The notes under the pieces are model-generated. The model was not told the origin of the DNA. It saw only the letters and a program-made list of their open reading frames with translations, and did not search any database. Positions 32,493 through 45,500 of a stretch of 64,000 bases of DNA are shown here, in pieces. Source of the stretch: Myxococcaceae bacterium JPH2 (GTDB lineage: Bacteria; Myxococcota; Myxococcia; Myxococcales; Myxococcaceae); NCBI GenBank assembly GCA_016458225.1, contig JAEMGR010000013.1:124001-188000 (forward strand). The letters run 5' to 3'. Both the position numbers and the translations under genes were made by a program. Numbering within the stretch: position 1 is the stretch's first letter; every line of letters begins with the position of its first letter.

Positions 32493-35396
32493 CTACTGCC
32501 GCACGAAGCCGCGCGCGCGAGCCCGCGCGATGCCGGACGGACGCAGCGTGGCCGACTCGAAACTCGGGTACTGGAAGCCCGAGCCCGGCGCGAAGACGTA
32601 GGCCGTCACCTCGTACGCCGTGGCCTGTCCGCTCGGAGAAGGACGGCTGGGCGCGAGCGTGCTCGGCAGCGGGAACGCGAAGGTGCGCACGCCGGCCTGC
32701 GACGGGCCCACGTACTTCCAATCCCACGTCATGCCGCGTGCGCCGCGCAGCACGGAGACAAGCCCGGTGCCCGCGGGCGCGGTGTACTGGTAGCTGCCCT
32801 CCAGCGCGGTGGGGGCCGAGGCGGTGTCACACTCGCTCACTCCCGGAGACAGGCTGCGCACGCCGTCCGGCAGCGCGAGCATTCCCACGCTGCCCGCGGT
32901 GGGGGCGTAGTTCCAGGCGGTCAGCGTCTCGCACAGGGCGGGGCGGGTGTTGTCGGCCTCGGCCTGAAGGGCCTGGGCCGCGGGGGCGATGGCCGGGAGG
33001 TACTCCGCGCTGAAGGCAGTCGTGGCTCCCGCGACCGCCACCGACTGTCCAATGGGCTGGACCGGGAAGCCGGGCTGCGTGCGCACCGCGCGGGTGATGA
33101 GTCCGTTGGACGTGCCGGCCCAGTCGAGCGGGAAGGCCACGTCACCCGTGGAGGTGGTCGTGGTGAGCGGGCCCGGGTCGAACGCGATGTCGAGCGAGGT
33201 GTCGCTGCTCAGCGGCCCCACGCTGCCCATGTCCTTGTGCGAGTACAGGTTGCCGCTCGACACATGGTACGCATACACAGACAGCGGCACGCCCGCCGGA
33301 ATCCCCGAGAGCGAGTACGTGGCGGTGCCGCCCGTCATGGCCACGGCGAAGGTCGTGAGCGAGAAGCCATTCGCGCCGACGACCCAGACCGTGGCGCTGC
33401 CCGTCGCCGCGCCGCCCGACAGCGTGCCGGACAAGGTGACGGTTCCTGCCGTGGCGGAGGACCGCTGTGCCCACGTCGTGCCATCGAACGTCCACACGTC
33501 ACCCGCGCTGGTGACGAGCACGAGGTTGCCGGTGACAGGGTCATACGCGAGGTTCTTGCCGCCCGCGGGAGGACTGCCCGCCGCGCCTTGCGCTGTCACG
33601 GTGCTCCAGGTGCCCATGCGGAAGCGGATGAGGTCATTGCGCGCGGTGCCGCTGGCGGTTCCGCCAAAGACATACAAGCCGTCCCCGGGACGGTAGGCCA
33701 TGCCGTGTCCGCGACGCCCCACGGGCATGGCGGGCGCGCCGGCCCACGCGTTGGTGGTGCGGTTGTACGTGGAGCATGACGTCTGGTCCGCGCCGCCGAA
33801 CGGCGTGCCGCTGGCTCCGCCGCACATCCACATGAGGTTGGTGCTCGTGTCGAGCGCGGCCGCGGCGAACGCGCGGGCGGTGGGGAGCGTTCCGGTGGGG
33901 GTCAACTTGCCCCAGCCTCCCACGAAGGTCCAAAGCTCGTTGTTGACCAGGAGCGCGCTCTGCGAGCCCGTGCCCGTCGTCCCGCCGAACAGCAGGATGC
34001 CGCCCGCGACAGGGGAGGGCGCGATGGCGGCGCCGGAGCGCGCGGTGGGGCCGGGCGCTCCAATCTGCTGCCACGTGTGCGTGGCGGACGAGAACTGCCA
34101 CGTGTCCGAGAGCTTCGCGCCCGAGCAGCTCTCCCCGCCGAAGAGGACGCTGAGCCCACTGCCCTTGAACTGGAACGCCGAGGCCACGCGCGCGGACGGC
34201 GTGGCCGTGCCCGTCATGCCAGGCGGAGCCCACTCCTCCCAAGCTGGGGTCGCCGGAGTGCCCAGCGCCACGGTGTCGTTGAGACAGCCCGTCGGCATGC
34301 CCGGCGTGCTGTTGCGTCCGCCGGTGACGATGAAGCGTGCGGCGGTGGTGTCCCACGTGGCGGCGGGCGAGGCGCGCCGCAGCGGCACGGGATACGTCGG
34401 GGCGACCAGCGTCACGCGCGATGCGTTCACCTGCGCCAGCGTGACGTTGAAGAGATTGCTGCCGTTGGCGGTGATGTCCACCGTGTCCGTCACGCCGTCG
34501 AGGCCCAGCCCGGTGAAGTACACGCGGCCCTGCGCATCGGTGAGCGCCTCGCGCGCAGGCGTGTACTCCGCGCCGTTCTTGCGCACGCGCACGCCCACGT
34601 TCGCGCGGGGCTGGTTGTTCTCTCCCAGGACGAACACGGTCAGGGCGTCCGTGATGGGGCTGCCCTCGGGCTCGACGCCCAGCGCGCCCATCGAGGCTTG
34701 AGGCTGAGGCGCCACGACCTCCAGCGACAGGGCGCCATGCGCCGCGTGCCCATTGGCATCCACCACGTCCACGTCCACGGCATGCACGCCCGCCGCGCCC
34801 GGAGTGGGGATGCCCGACAGCTCGCCCGTGTCTCCATCCAGGGACAGACCCGTGGGCAGGCCCGTGGCGCTCAGGTGCAGCGGCGCCTTGCCCGCGGAGG
34901 CGACGAGCGACTCCGAGACGCCCGGCGCCCGACGGTACGTGACACCCTCGGTGGCCCGCGTGAGCGTCGTCGTGTCGAGGCTCGGCGGGGCGTAGACCGA
35001 GAGCGAGAACGCCTGGGTGGACTCCGCGCTGACCGCATCCGTCACGGACACCGTGAACGTGGCGGTGCCCGAGGCGGACGGCGTGCCGGACAGCGCGCCC
35101 GTGCTCGCATCCAACGTCAGGCCCGCGGGCAGCGCACCCGCCACCACGGCCCAGGTGTAGGGCGACTGACCTCCAGTGGCGGACACGCCGGCGCTGTAGG
35201 CCTCGCCGGTGTAGCCGTCCCCGAGCGCCGCCGCGTCGATGACCGGGGCGTCGTCGAGGGCGCGCGCGATCTGGGTCGGCATGTCTGTCTTTGTGGCGCG
35301 GGCAGCCGGCGCGCCCGCCGTCGGAGTTTCATTCGAGCAGCCCGACAGCAGCGACGCGGTGAGACACGTGAGTCCAAGCAGACGCGTTGGGTTCAT
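32493..35396 (-). CDS. large Ig-like / Kelch-repeat lipoprotein
   Basis: A 967-residue lipoprotein from the ATG at 35396, with AAGGAG 4 nt upstream. The open frame reaches 35741 but the extension has no signal and is not used. The signal peptide ends in lipobox LLSGC. Two putative Ig (He_PIG) domains follow, each with the PAGLTLDASTGALSGTP type of motif, then a carboxypeptidase-regulatory or Big-like domain (ALTDAQGRVYFTGLGLDG). A Kelch/galactose-oxidase-type beta-propeller covers about 470-750, with blades containing FGG (VLFGGESCSG, LLFGGTTGTG, YVFGGTASGT). The C-terminal ~220 residues are beta-rich and unassigned. It is probably a surface adhesin or polymer-binding protein. No enzyme motif is seen. 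Confidence 0.8.
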   Translation of the reverse strand: MNPTRLLGLTCLTASLLSGCSNETPTAGAPAARATKTDMPTQIARALDDAPVIDAAALGDGYTGEAYSAGVSATGGQSPYTWAVVAGALPAGLTLDASTGALSGTPSASGTATFTVSVTDAVSAESTQAFSLSVYAPPSLDTTTLTRATEGVTYRRAPGVSESLVASAGKAPLHLSATGLPTGLSLDGDTGELSGIPTPGAAGVHAVDVDVVDANGHAAHGALSLEVVAPQPQASMGALGVEPEGSPITDALTVFVLGENNQPRANVGVRVRKNGAEYTPAREALTDAQGRVYFTGLGLDGVTDTVDITANGSNLFNVTLAQVNASRVTLVAPTYPVPLRRASPAATWDTTAARFIVTGGRNSTPGMPTGCLNDTVALGTPATPAWEEWAPPGMTGTATPSARVASAFQFKGSGLSVLFGGESCSGAKLSDTWQFSSATHTWQQIGAPGPTARSGAAIAPSPVAGGILLFGGTTGTGSQSALLVNNELWTFVGGWGKLTPTGTLPTARAFAAAALDTSTNLMWMCGGASGTPFGGADQTSCSTYNRTTNAWAGAPAMPVGRRGHGMAYRPGDGLYVFGGTASGTARNDLIRFRMGTWSTVTAQGAAGSPPAGGKNLAYDPVTGNLVLVTSAGDVWTFDGTTWAQRSSATAGTVTLSGTLSGGAATGSATVWVVGANGFSLTTFAVAMTGGTATYSLSGIPAGVPLSVYAYHVSSGNLYSHKDMGSVGPLSSDTSLDIAFDPGPLTTTTSTGDVAFPLDWAGTSNGLITRAVRTQPGFPVQPIGQSVAVAGATTAFSAEYLPAIAPAAQALQAEADNTRPALCETLTAWNYAPTAGSVGMLALPDGVRSLSPGVSECDTASAPTALEGSYQYTAPAGTGLVSVLRGARGMTWDWKYVGPSQAGVRTFAFPLPSTLAPSRPSPSGQATAYEVTAYVFAPGSGFQYPSFESATLRPSGIARARARGFVRQ

Positions 35397-35622
35397 GGGG
35401 CTCCTTGTGGGGTCATGGCTCTCGCCTCTCCGGCCCTCGGCGGAGGGTCGGTCTTGACTGGGTGTCCTGTCAGTCTTGGGAAGGCTTGAGTCGCGGGCAG
35501 GGTGGCGATTCAAGACATCCACGTCAAGAAAGGTTTTGACCGATGTCTGGGATGTCTCGCGTGGCGTGTCACATGACACCCACGGGAAATCAACGAGCCC
35601 GAGTGCGCCGAGGTGAAACAGA

Positions 35623-35658
35623 CTCCCGGGGCCTGGGTCGTGAGAGCCCGGCCCCGAG
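35623..35658 (-). terminator. possible terminator after the isoamylase gene
   Basis: On the minus strand GGGGCC pairs with GGCCCC, extended by CTC/GAG across a small bulge, and is followed by a short T-containing run (TCTGTTT). It lies 12 nt after the stop of the isoamylase gene and may separate it from the Kelch lipoprotein gene downstream. The stem is imperfect. Confidence 0.4.
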
Positions 35659-35670
35659 AGGGACGTCACG

Positions 35671-38085
<2,415 letters not shown>

Positions 38086-38234
38086 GATGTGGCTCCTGAC
38101 GCGGCAGGCTGGAATTCCGGAGGGGAATTGATTCAACGGGTCCGCGCTCTGCCCGGGGAATTCCGGTATGCATACCATCGCATCGAGGCGGTGCGCCGCC
38201 GGCCACGGGCGGGGTCTGTATCACCCGGTGGGCA

Positions 38235-39134
38235 TCAGAAACTCCCGGACAGGCCCACGTCGCGCGGGCCCACGGACAGGCTCAAGTGTGGGCCCGACGA
38301 AGGCGTCGCGTCGTCCGTCCGACCATGCAGCAGGAGGGGTACCGCCGCGCCGAACGCCGAGCCGAGGACCGCGCCCGTGACGACATCGGTGAGGTAGTGC
38401 TTGTCCGCGGCCATGCGCAGCAATCCCACGGACGTGGCCAGAGGCAGGCCGATGCCCCACAGCCAGGCTTGATGTGGGTCGCCGCGCAGCGCGGCCACGG
38501 TGCCCGCGGAGACGACCAGCGAGAACGCGAGCTGCGTGTGTCCACTGTAGAAAGACAGGTTGTTGTCGTTGGGGTGCGCGGTGAGGCGCTTGTCCGGCTC
38601 GGGCAGGACGTGCACGAAGGGCCGCTCGCGTCCCGCGGCGAACTTCACCGCCTGGTTGAACACGGAGCCGAGCATCGCGCTCTCCAGCATGATGGTCGCG
38701 TCCTGCGCGAAGCGCGCGCCGGAGTCCGGGCCGCTGGCGCCCACCGCGTACTTCAGGCCGAACATGGCGAGCGGTACGCCCGCGAAGCCCACGGCGTTGC
38801 TCCACGTGTCCGCGCGCCGTCGCGCGTCCGGCGTGTCACCGGCGAGCCCGCGTCCCCATCGGTCCAATCGGTTGAGCGTGTCGCGGCCATCGGGGGCTCG
38901 GTCGCACCAGCGGCAGTGCGCGGGCGCCAGCTCGTCCTTGAGCAGCGTCTCGCTCGTGAGCCAGAGCACGGCGGGGACACCGGTGAGCAGTCCATCCCGC
39001 GTCCAGTCGAAGCGCAGCGCATGGGGCGGTGCGGAGGCCTGCTCGGACTGGGCCCGGGCGGGGACGCCGGACACCAGCATCAGCAGGGCAACGAGGGCGA
39101 GGGAGCGAGGGGAGGGCCGCACGGTTGCGAGCAT
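38235..39134 (-). CDS. PAP2-family phosphatase, exported
   Basis: A 299-residue protein with a signal peptide (ATG at 39134; a GTG two codons earlier is also possible). It contains the three PAP2 motifs: KFAAGRERPF, SFYSGHTQ, and RMAADKHYLTDVVTG, with catalytic His in the second and third. Hydrophobic helices between them form the usual membrane bundle. It would dephosphorylate a lipid phosphate such as undecaprenyl pyrophosphate, phosphatidic acid or lipid A on the periplasmic side. The N-terminal ~100 residues, with a CRWC pair and an Asp/Arg-rich stretch, are not part of the PAP2 core. It is divergent from the AddB-like gene. Confidence 0.9.
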   Translation of the reverse strand: MLATVRPSPRSLALVALLMLVSGVPARAQSEQASAPPHALRFDWTRDGLLTGVPAVLWLTSETLLKDELAPAHCRWCDRAPDGRDTLNRLDRWGRGLAGDTPDARRRADTWSNAVGFAGVPLAMFGLKYAVGASGPDSGARFAQDATIMLESAMLGSVFNQAVKFAAGRERPFVHVLPEPDKRLTAHPNDNNLSFYSGHTQLAFSLVVSAGTVAALRGDPHQAWLWGIGLPLATSVGLLRMAADKHYLTDVVTGAVLGSAFGAAVPLLLHGRTDDATPSSGPHLSLSVGPRDVGLSGSF

Positions 39135-39308
39135 AGGCACGGTCAGCGTCCAGGTCGGGAGGTGTCCTGCCGAGGAATCCTGGAATCTCGTGGCCGCCTC
39201 CCTCCGCGGGGGGAGGGTGGGCGGGCCGCCGATAGAGCACAGTGGCGAGCGGCCGTCGAATCGAGCATGAAACCCCGCCGCGCCCCCGTTCTACACTCCG
39301 CCCCCCGC

Positions 39309-42300
39309 ATGTCCGCCCCTGGCCGCACGCTTCATGTGTTCCCCGACGCTGGCCGGCGTCAGGCCGCGCTGCGCGCCGAGCGACAGGGCCGGGGCGTCTC
39401 GGTGGGGACACACCTGCTCACCTGGGATGCGTTCGTGCAGGCGTTGGGTGGGGCGCGGGAGTTGAATCGGCGGCCCTGCTCGGCGCTGACCGCGCGGACG
39501 GTGGTGGCCACGCTGGGGCCGAGCCTCGGCGCCACACCGTACGGCGACTTCGTGCGCGAGCCCGGCTTCGCGCGCGCTGCCTTGGACGCCTTGCTGGACC
39601 TGAAGGCGGGCCGCCTGTCACCGCGCGAGCTGCAAGACGCGGCCGAGGCGCTGCCTCCCGAACGCCGTCCGCGGGTGCGGGTGCTGGCGCGGCTGTTCTT
39701 CCTCTACGAGCAGCGCCTCGCGGTGCTGGGACTGGCGGACCGCGAGGACGTCGTGCGGGGCGCGCGCGAGGCGTTGGACCGAGGCACCTGGCCCGCGGCC
39801 TGGGAGGACGTGAGCACGGTCGTCCTGCATGGCGTCTACGATGTGCGGCCCTCGGGTCTGGAGCTGCTGCTGGGGTTGGCGGCTGCATGTGAAGCGCGGC
39901 GCGTGGCGCTGCGGGTGGAGACGCCGGTGGGAGGTTCGCCGGTGGCGGACGCCGCGCTCGCCGCGCTCTTCCGCGCCTTCGAGAGCCGGGGCGAGACCAT
40001 GCCCCACGTGGACCTCTTCAAGGCGGACGTCACCTTCGAGGGCCGCCCCTTCACCGACCTGGGACGGCATCTCTTCTCACCGCGAGCGCCGCGCGATGTC
40101 CTGAAGGGCGCCGAGCCCGGGCCGAGGTTGTGGAGCGCCGCCACCGCGCGGGACGAGGCGCGCCTGCTCGCGCGAGACGTGCGGCGCCTGGTGTCCGACG
40201 GCACGTCGCCCGGAGACATCGCGGTGGCGTATCGCGAGTTGGGGCCGGAGGCGGGCTGGCTCGCGGAGGCACTGGGCGAGCTGGGTGTGCCGGTGCGGCT
40301 GCCGTGGGGTGAGCGGCTCGCGCTCGCGGGGCCGGTGCGCCTGGCGCTGGGCCTGCCGCAGTTGGTGGAGGACCGCTTCCCCGCCGAGCGCGTCGCGGAG
40401 CTGGTGAGCAGCCGTTACGCACCCACGCTGTCGCGCGGAGGCCCCGAGGCTCCGGCCTCGCTTTTCGCGTTGGCCGCGGTGCGGGATGATCGCCTCGGCG
40501 CGATGCGTGGGCGCGGCGCGTATGACGTGCGCCTGGATGGACTCGCGCGGCGATTGCTCGCGCTGTCCGGGGCGCGTCGCAAGGAAGACAGTGCCCGCGT
40601 GCACGCGGTGCAGGTGCTGCGCGAGCGGTGTCTGCTCTTGTTCCAACAGTGTCGCCGCATCCCCGAGGAGGGCAGCGCCGAGGAGCTGCTGAACGCGTGG
40701 TGGTCGGTGGTGGAGCGGTTGGGGCTGCTCGACTCGGAGGGGCCGCTGGAGCCTCGCGAGGAGGGCGAGCTGGGCGTGCGCGCGGTGGATGCTCGGGCCC
40801 GCGACGAGGCGGCACGGCGGGGGCTTCGCCACAGCGTGGACGAGCTGCGGCGCTCGCTGCGCGCGGTGGGCGGCGGTCCGAAGCTGCGGCGGCGCACGTT
40901 CGGTCGATGGCTGACGGATGCGCTCGCGGATCTCCACCTGCCCGCGCGAGGCCCGACGACGGGCGCGGTGGAGGTGCTTGACGCACGCGAGGTCCCGGGG
41001 CGCACGTTCCGACACCTGTTCCTGGCGGGCCTCACCGAGGGGCGCTTCCCCGGGCGCGAGGCGGCCTCGCCGCTGCTCGCGGACGCGGAGCGCATCGCCC
41101 TCAATCAGCACCTGGGCCGCGACGTGTTCCGCCTCACCGGCGGAGAGTTCGAGGACCGCGCGGCGTGGCGTCTCGCGGAGGACCGGCTGCTGTTCGCCAG
41201 CGCGCTCTCGTCGGCGGCGGAAGGGCTGAGCCTGTCGTACGCGGTGGAGGCGGCTGGGGGCCAGGAGCAGGTGCCCTCCGCGTTCCTGGAGGAAGTGCGG
41301 CGACTGACGGGGCTCAAGTGGTCGCCGCGTTCGCTGCCGCCCATCGCGCCGCTGGATGAAGTGCTCACCGCGACGGAGCTGCGGCGGTGCGTGGCGCTGG
41401 AGGCGGTGGCGTGGCCCAAGCTGCGCGTCACGGAGCCCGACCCGGCGGGCCCGCTGCTGCGCCATCGCTTCGAGTCCGAGGGCTGGTACCGCAGCGCCCG
41501 CGAGCTGGCGCACATGGAAGCGGCGCGTCTGCGCTTCTTTGGAGACCCCGATGCGGAGCCCGGCGAGTTCACCGGAGGCGTCCAGTCTCCCGAGCTGGGA
41601 GCGAAGCTGCGAGAGACGTTCCACTTCGGCCTCGAGAGGCCGCTGTCCGCGTCGGCGCTCGCGCGCTTCGGCAACTGTGGCTTCCAAGGCTTCCTTACGT
41701 ACGGACTCAAGGTCGCCGAGCCCGACGCGCCGGGCGAGGAGTTCGACGCGCGCGGGCGCGGCACGTTCTGGCACCGCGTGGTGGAAGAGGTGTTCAAGGC
41801 GCTGAAGAAGCAGGACCTGCTGGGCAAGCCACCGGAGGAGATTCCCGACGCGGTGCTGGACGCGGCGCTCGCCTCGGCCGTGACGCACTTCGAGAAGTTC
41901 CACCACGTCGGGCACCCGGAGCTGTGGAAGCTGGCCCGTGAGCGGGCGCGCGCGATGGCTCGGCGCATCCTCACCGATGATCGCCGGGGCCTGCCCTTCG
42001 AGGCGCTGTCGCCCGAGGGCTTCGAACTCGAGTTCGGACCCACGGCGGATGACGAGCGCTGGAGCAAGGTGCTGCTGCCCATCGCGAATGACGCCATCGT
42101 GTTCGAGGGGAAGATCGACCGGCTCGACGTGCGCGGCTCGGAGGTCGGCGTCATCGACTACAAGTCGGGCCGACTGGACAAACGCGCGCTGCGCGAGAAC
42201 CTGCTGCGCTCCGACTTCCAGCTCCCGCTCTATCTCTATGCGGCGCGCGAGAGCGGTCATGAGCGGGCGCGCGACGCGGCGTGGTTCTCGCTGCGCACGG

Positions 42301-42548
42301 GCGCCAGCATCCACCTCACCGAGGTCCTTCCGCCCGAGGAACTGGAAGACTTGTTGTCGAAGGACCCCGCGGTGCGCGAGCGCGTGAAGGGCTCGGGAGG
42401 ACTCAACCTGCCCAACGCGGTCGAGGGACTGGTGAACACGCTGCGGGCGGGTGAGTTCCCCGCGCGGCCCAATGACTGCGGCGCCTGCGGCTTCCGCGCG
42501 GTGTGCCGCATCACCGAGCGTCGCGTGACAGAGGAGGGGAGCGGATGA
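39309..42548 (+). CDS. AddB-like helicase-nuclease subunit (PD-(D/E)XK nuclease)
   Basis: A protein of about 1079 residues (ATG at 39309; an in-frame ATG at 39267 is equally possible, and neither has a good ribosome binding site). The N-terminal part has the degenerate UvrD-like fold of AddB/RexB subunits. No canonical Walker A is visible, so it is probably not a motor. The C-terminus is a RecB-type nuclease with GKID (Asp937) and IDYKSG (Asp950, Lys952), then a QLPLYLYA helix. Four Cys form the AddB-type iron-sulphur staple: Cys790 and CxxCxxxxxC at 1057, 1060 and 1066. The stop overlaps the AddA-like start by ATGA, as in classical addBA operons. Likely role: processing of double-strand breaks. 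Confidence 0.85.
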   Translation: MSAPGRTLHVFPDAGRRQAALRAERQGRGVSVGTHLLTWDAFVQALGGARELNRRPCSALTARTVVATLGPSLGATPYGDFVREPGFARAALDALLDLKAGRLSPRELQDAAEALPPERRPRVRVLARLFFLYEQRLAVLGLADREDVVRGAREALDRGTWPAAWEDVSTVVLHGVYDVRPSGLELLLGLAAACEARRVALRVETPVGGSPVADAALAALFRAFESRGETMPHVDLFKADVTFEGRPFTDLGRHLFSPRAPRDVLKGAEPGPRLWSAATARDEARLLARDVRRLVSDGTSPGDIAVAYRELGPEAGWLAEALGELGVPVRLPWGERLALAGPVRLALGLPQLVEDRFPAERVAELVSSRYAPTLSRGGPEAPASLFALAAVRDDRLGAMRGRGAYDVRLDGLARRLLALSGARRKEDSARVHAVQVLRERCLLLFQQCRRIPEEGSAEELLNAWWSVVERLGLLDSEGPLEPREEGELGVRAVDARARDEAARRGLRHSVDELRRSLRAVGGGPKLRRRTFGRWLTDALADLHLPARGPTTGAVEVLDAREVPGRTFRHLFLAGLTEGRFPGREAASPLLADAERIALNQHLGRDVFRLTGGEFEDRAAWRLAEDRLLFASALSSAAEGLSLSYAVEAAGGQEQVPSAFLEEVRRLTGLKWSPRSLPPIAPLDEVLTATELRRCVALEAVAWPKLRVTEPDPAGPLLRHRFESEGWYRSARELAHMEAARLRFFGDPDAEPGEFTGGVQSPELGAKLRETFHFGLERPLSASALARFGNCGFQGFLTYGLKVAEPDAPGEEFDARGRGTFWHRVVEEVFKALKKQDLLGKPPEEIPDAVLDAALASAVTHFEKFHHVGHPELWKLARERARAMARRILTDDRRGLPFEALSPEGFELEFGPTADDERWSKVLLPIANDAIVFEGKIDRLDVRGSEVGVIDYKSGRLDKRALRENLLRSDFQLPLYLYAARESGHERARDAAWFSLRTGASIHLTEVLPPEELEDLLSKDPAVRERVKGSGGLNLPNAVEGLVNTLRAGEFPARPNDCGACGFRAVCRITERRVTEEGSG

Positions 42549-45500
42549 GCGACACGCCCTCGCCCCTCGCGCTGGAGCGCAACCTCGCGTTGTTGGCCGG
42601 CGCCGGCGCCGGAAAGACATACAGCCTCGTCACCATGACGCTGCACCTGTTCTCGGGCGCTCGGACGGGAGGCGAGGCGCTGCGGCCCGCGCGGCTGTGC
42701 ATGCTCACGTTCACGGACAAGGCCGCGGCGGAGATGCGTCGCCGTGTGCGAGAGCGTCTGGATGCCTTGGCGCAAGGAGACGCGCCCGCTGGAGCAGAGC
42801 CGGTGCTGCGCGCGTCGTTGGAGCGGCTGGGGCGTCCGTTCCCTTCGACGGAGGCGTGGCGACAGGTGCGCGAGGAGTTGAGCGCGGCCACGGTGGGCAC
42901 GTTCCACTCACTCTGCGGACAGATGCTGCGTCGCGCGCCTCCCGCGGTGGGCATCGATCCTGCCTTCGAGGTGTTGGATCCGCTCGAGGCCTCGGGGCTG
43001 GTGCAGGACGTGGCGGAGCGCGTGGTGCTCGACGCGCTGGAGGAGCAGGACGCGCAGGTGCGCGAGCTGTGCTCGGAGCTGGGCTTCTCGGGCTCTGGGT
43101 TCTCGGATGGGCTCGTCGCCGCGCTCATCTCCGTGTACGCGACGCTGCGAGAGGAGGGCCTGCGTGCGGCCGCCGCGCGAGTGGGCGACGCGGCCGAGGG
43201 CCGTGCCCAGTTGGAGGTCCTCATCCAGGACAGCCGTCGACTCTGCGGCGAGGCGCGCGCCCATGATGCGAAGGGCGAGTGGAGTCAGCTGCTGGCCGCG
43301 TGCGACCGCGCGCTGGCTGGAATGACGCCCGAGACCTTCCTGGAGCCGGGCCACTTCCCGCTGCTGCGCTCGGTGCTGTTGTCCGAGCCGCGCAACCTCG
43401 CCCATCTGCGCAAGGGCGCGGGCGCGCTGGTGAAGGAGCTGCTCTGGAAGGTGAAGGGCAAGAGCGACGGCTCGGTGCGGCGCCTGGAGGATGCCTACGC
43501 CGCGTGGCGCTCGGCGCCCTTCGAGGCCACGTTCCGCGAGCTGCTCAGTCGACTGGAGACGCGCCACGACGCGGAGATGGCGCGGCGCAACGTCTTCGAC
43601 TTCACGTCCCTGCTCGTGAAGGCGCGCGACCTGCTGAGAGACTTCCCGGAGTTTCGCCAGCAGGTCCAAGAGCGCCTCGGCGCGCTGCTGGTGGACGAGT
43701 TCCAGGACACCAACCGCTTGCAGTTGGAGTTGGTGCTCTTGCTCGCGGAGCAGCGCGAGGGTGGGCCGCGCGAGCTGGCGCCGGACGCTGACCTGGTGGC
43801 CTCGCTGCCGCTGGAGCCCGCGTTCCTGTGCGCGGTGGGTGACCGCAAGCAATCCATCTACGAGTTCCGCGGCGCGGACGTGTCTGTCTTCACCGTGTTG
43901 GCGAAGAAGATTGTCGCGGAGGGCGGGGCGCAGGACTTCCTCCAGCACAACCGGCGCTCGGTGCCGGGCCTGCTGTCGTTCTTCAACCGCGCGTTCGCGG
44001 GCGTGCTCGTCTCGCGTCACGAGCCTCCACGTCCCTACGAGGTGACGTACGTCCCCGAGCAGGACGACCTGTCTCCCGTGCGTCCCGCGCTGCACGAGGC
44101 GCCCGTGGTGGAGCGGCTGATGCTCCCCGAGGCGGCGACCTCGCTCGATGTCCGCGAGTCGGATGCGGACGCGATGGCGCGACGGCTCCGATTGCTGCTC
44201 GCGCCTGGAGCACCCGCGACGGTGGCGCGCGAGGACGGAGAGGGGCCACGTCCCGCGCGCGGTGGCGACGTGGCGGTGCTCTTCCGGACGTTCACGCACC
44301 TGGAGGTCTATCGCCAGGCGCTCATTCGCCATGGCGTTCCGCACCGGGTGCTGCGAGGGCGAGGCTTCTACGGGGCACAGGAGGTGTTGGACCTCGCGTC
44401 GCTGCTGGCGCTGCTGGCGGACTCGGAGGACTCGCTGGCCTTCGCCGCGGTGCTGCGCTCACCGCTCGTGGGTTTGTCGGATGCCTCGCTCTTCCGCCTC
44501 GCGGGGGATGCGCCGCTGTCGCTCGCGTCCGCGGGCCTTCGAGACGCCGAGGTGCGGGGGCGACTGCCCGCGCGCGAGCGTGTCCGCCTGGAGCGCTTCC
44601 TGGACGTGCTGCCCGCGCTGCGTCGCGAGCGAGATCGCCTGGGCGTTCGCGCGCTGCTGCACGTCGCGCTGGAAGAGACAGGCTATCGCGAGGCGCTGGC
44701 GGGCTCGCCCTACGCGGAGCAGGCCAGCGCCAACGTGGACAAGCTGCTCGCCATGGCCGCACGACGCGACGAGCGCGGCACGGGCGGATGCGTGGCCTTC
44801 GCGCGCGAGCTGCGCATGCTGGCCGAGTCCGACCCGACGGAGGCACAGGCGGACCTGCTCGACGCGGATGATCCGCGCGCGGTGCAGTTGCTCACCATCC
44901 ACCGCGCCAAGGGCTTGGAGTGGCCCATCGTCGTCGTGCCCGCGCTGGGCGGACGGCGGCGCACCACCACGGCGCGAGCCCACTTCGAGCGCTCGCACGG
45001 GCTCGCGCTGCGCCCTTGGGTGCCGGACTCGCTGGAGACGTTCACTTCCGAGCGCTTCGAAGCCGTGCGCCAGGAACTGAAGGCCCGCGAGGATGCCGAG
45101 TACCGCCGCCTCCTCTACGTGGCGCTCACCCGCGCCAAGGACCTGCTCGTGCTGTCTGGAGGCGAGGAGCCGCGCGCGGGCAAGGACTCGTGGTGGCACA
45201 TGCTCGACGCGCGCGTGGCGGACGACGTCGAGGTGCGCGCGCTCGTGGAGGACGTGGACGTCAATGCGTTGCCTCCACCCCTTGAGCCCGAGCCTCCCGG
45301 ACCCGAGGACGTGGCGCGCGCGGAAGCCCGAGTGGAGGCCGCGCTGCTGCGCGTGGCGGGGCTCGACGAAACCCTCGCGGACGCGAGCGACGTGGTGGCC
45401 ACCGTCGCGGGAGTGCAGGACTTCCTCACGTGCCCGCGTCGCTATCACCACGTGCACCGCGTGGGGCTGTCCGCCTCGCCGCTGCCCTGGGAAGTGTCAC

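Noticed and set aside
40077-42620. Minus-strand open frame opposite the AddB-like gene
   Set aside because: No family motif and antisense composition; the plus strand has nuclease and Cys motifs.
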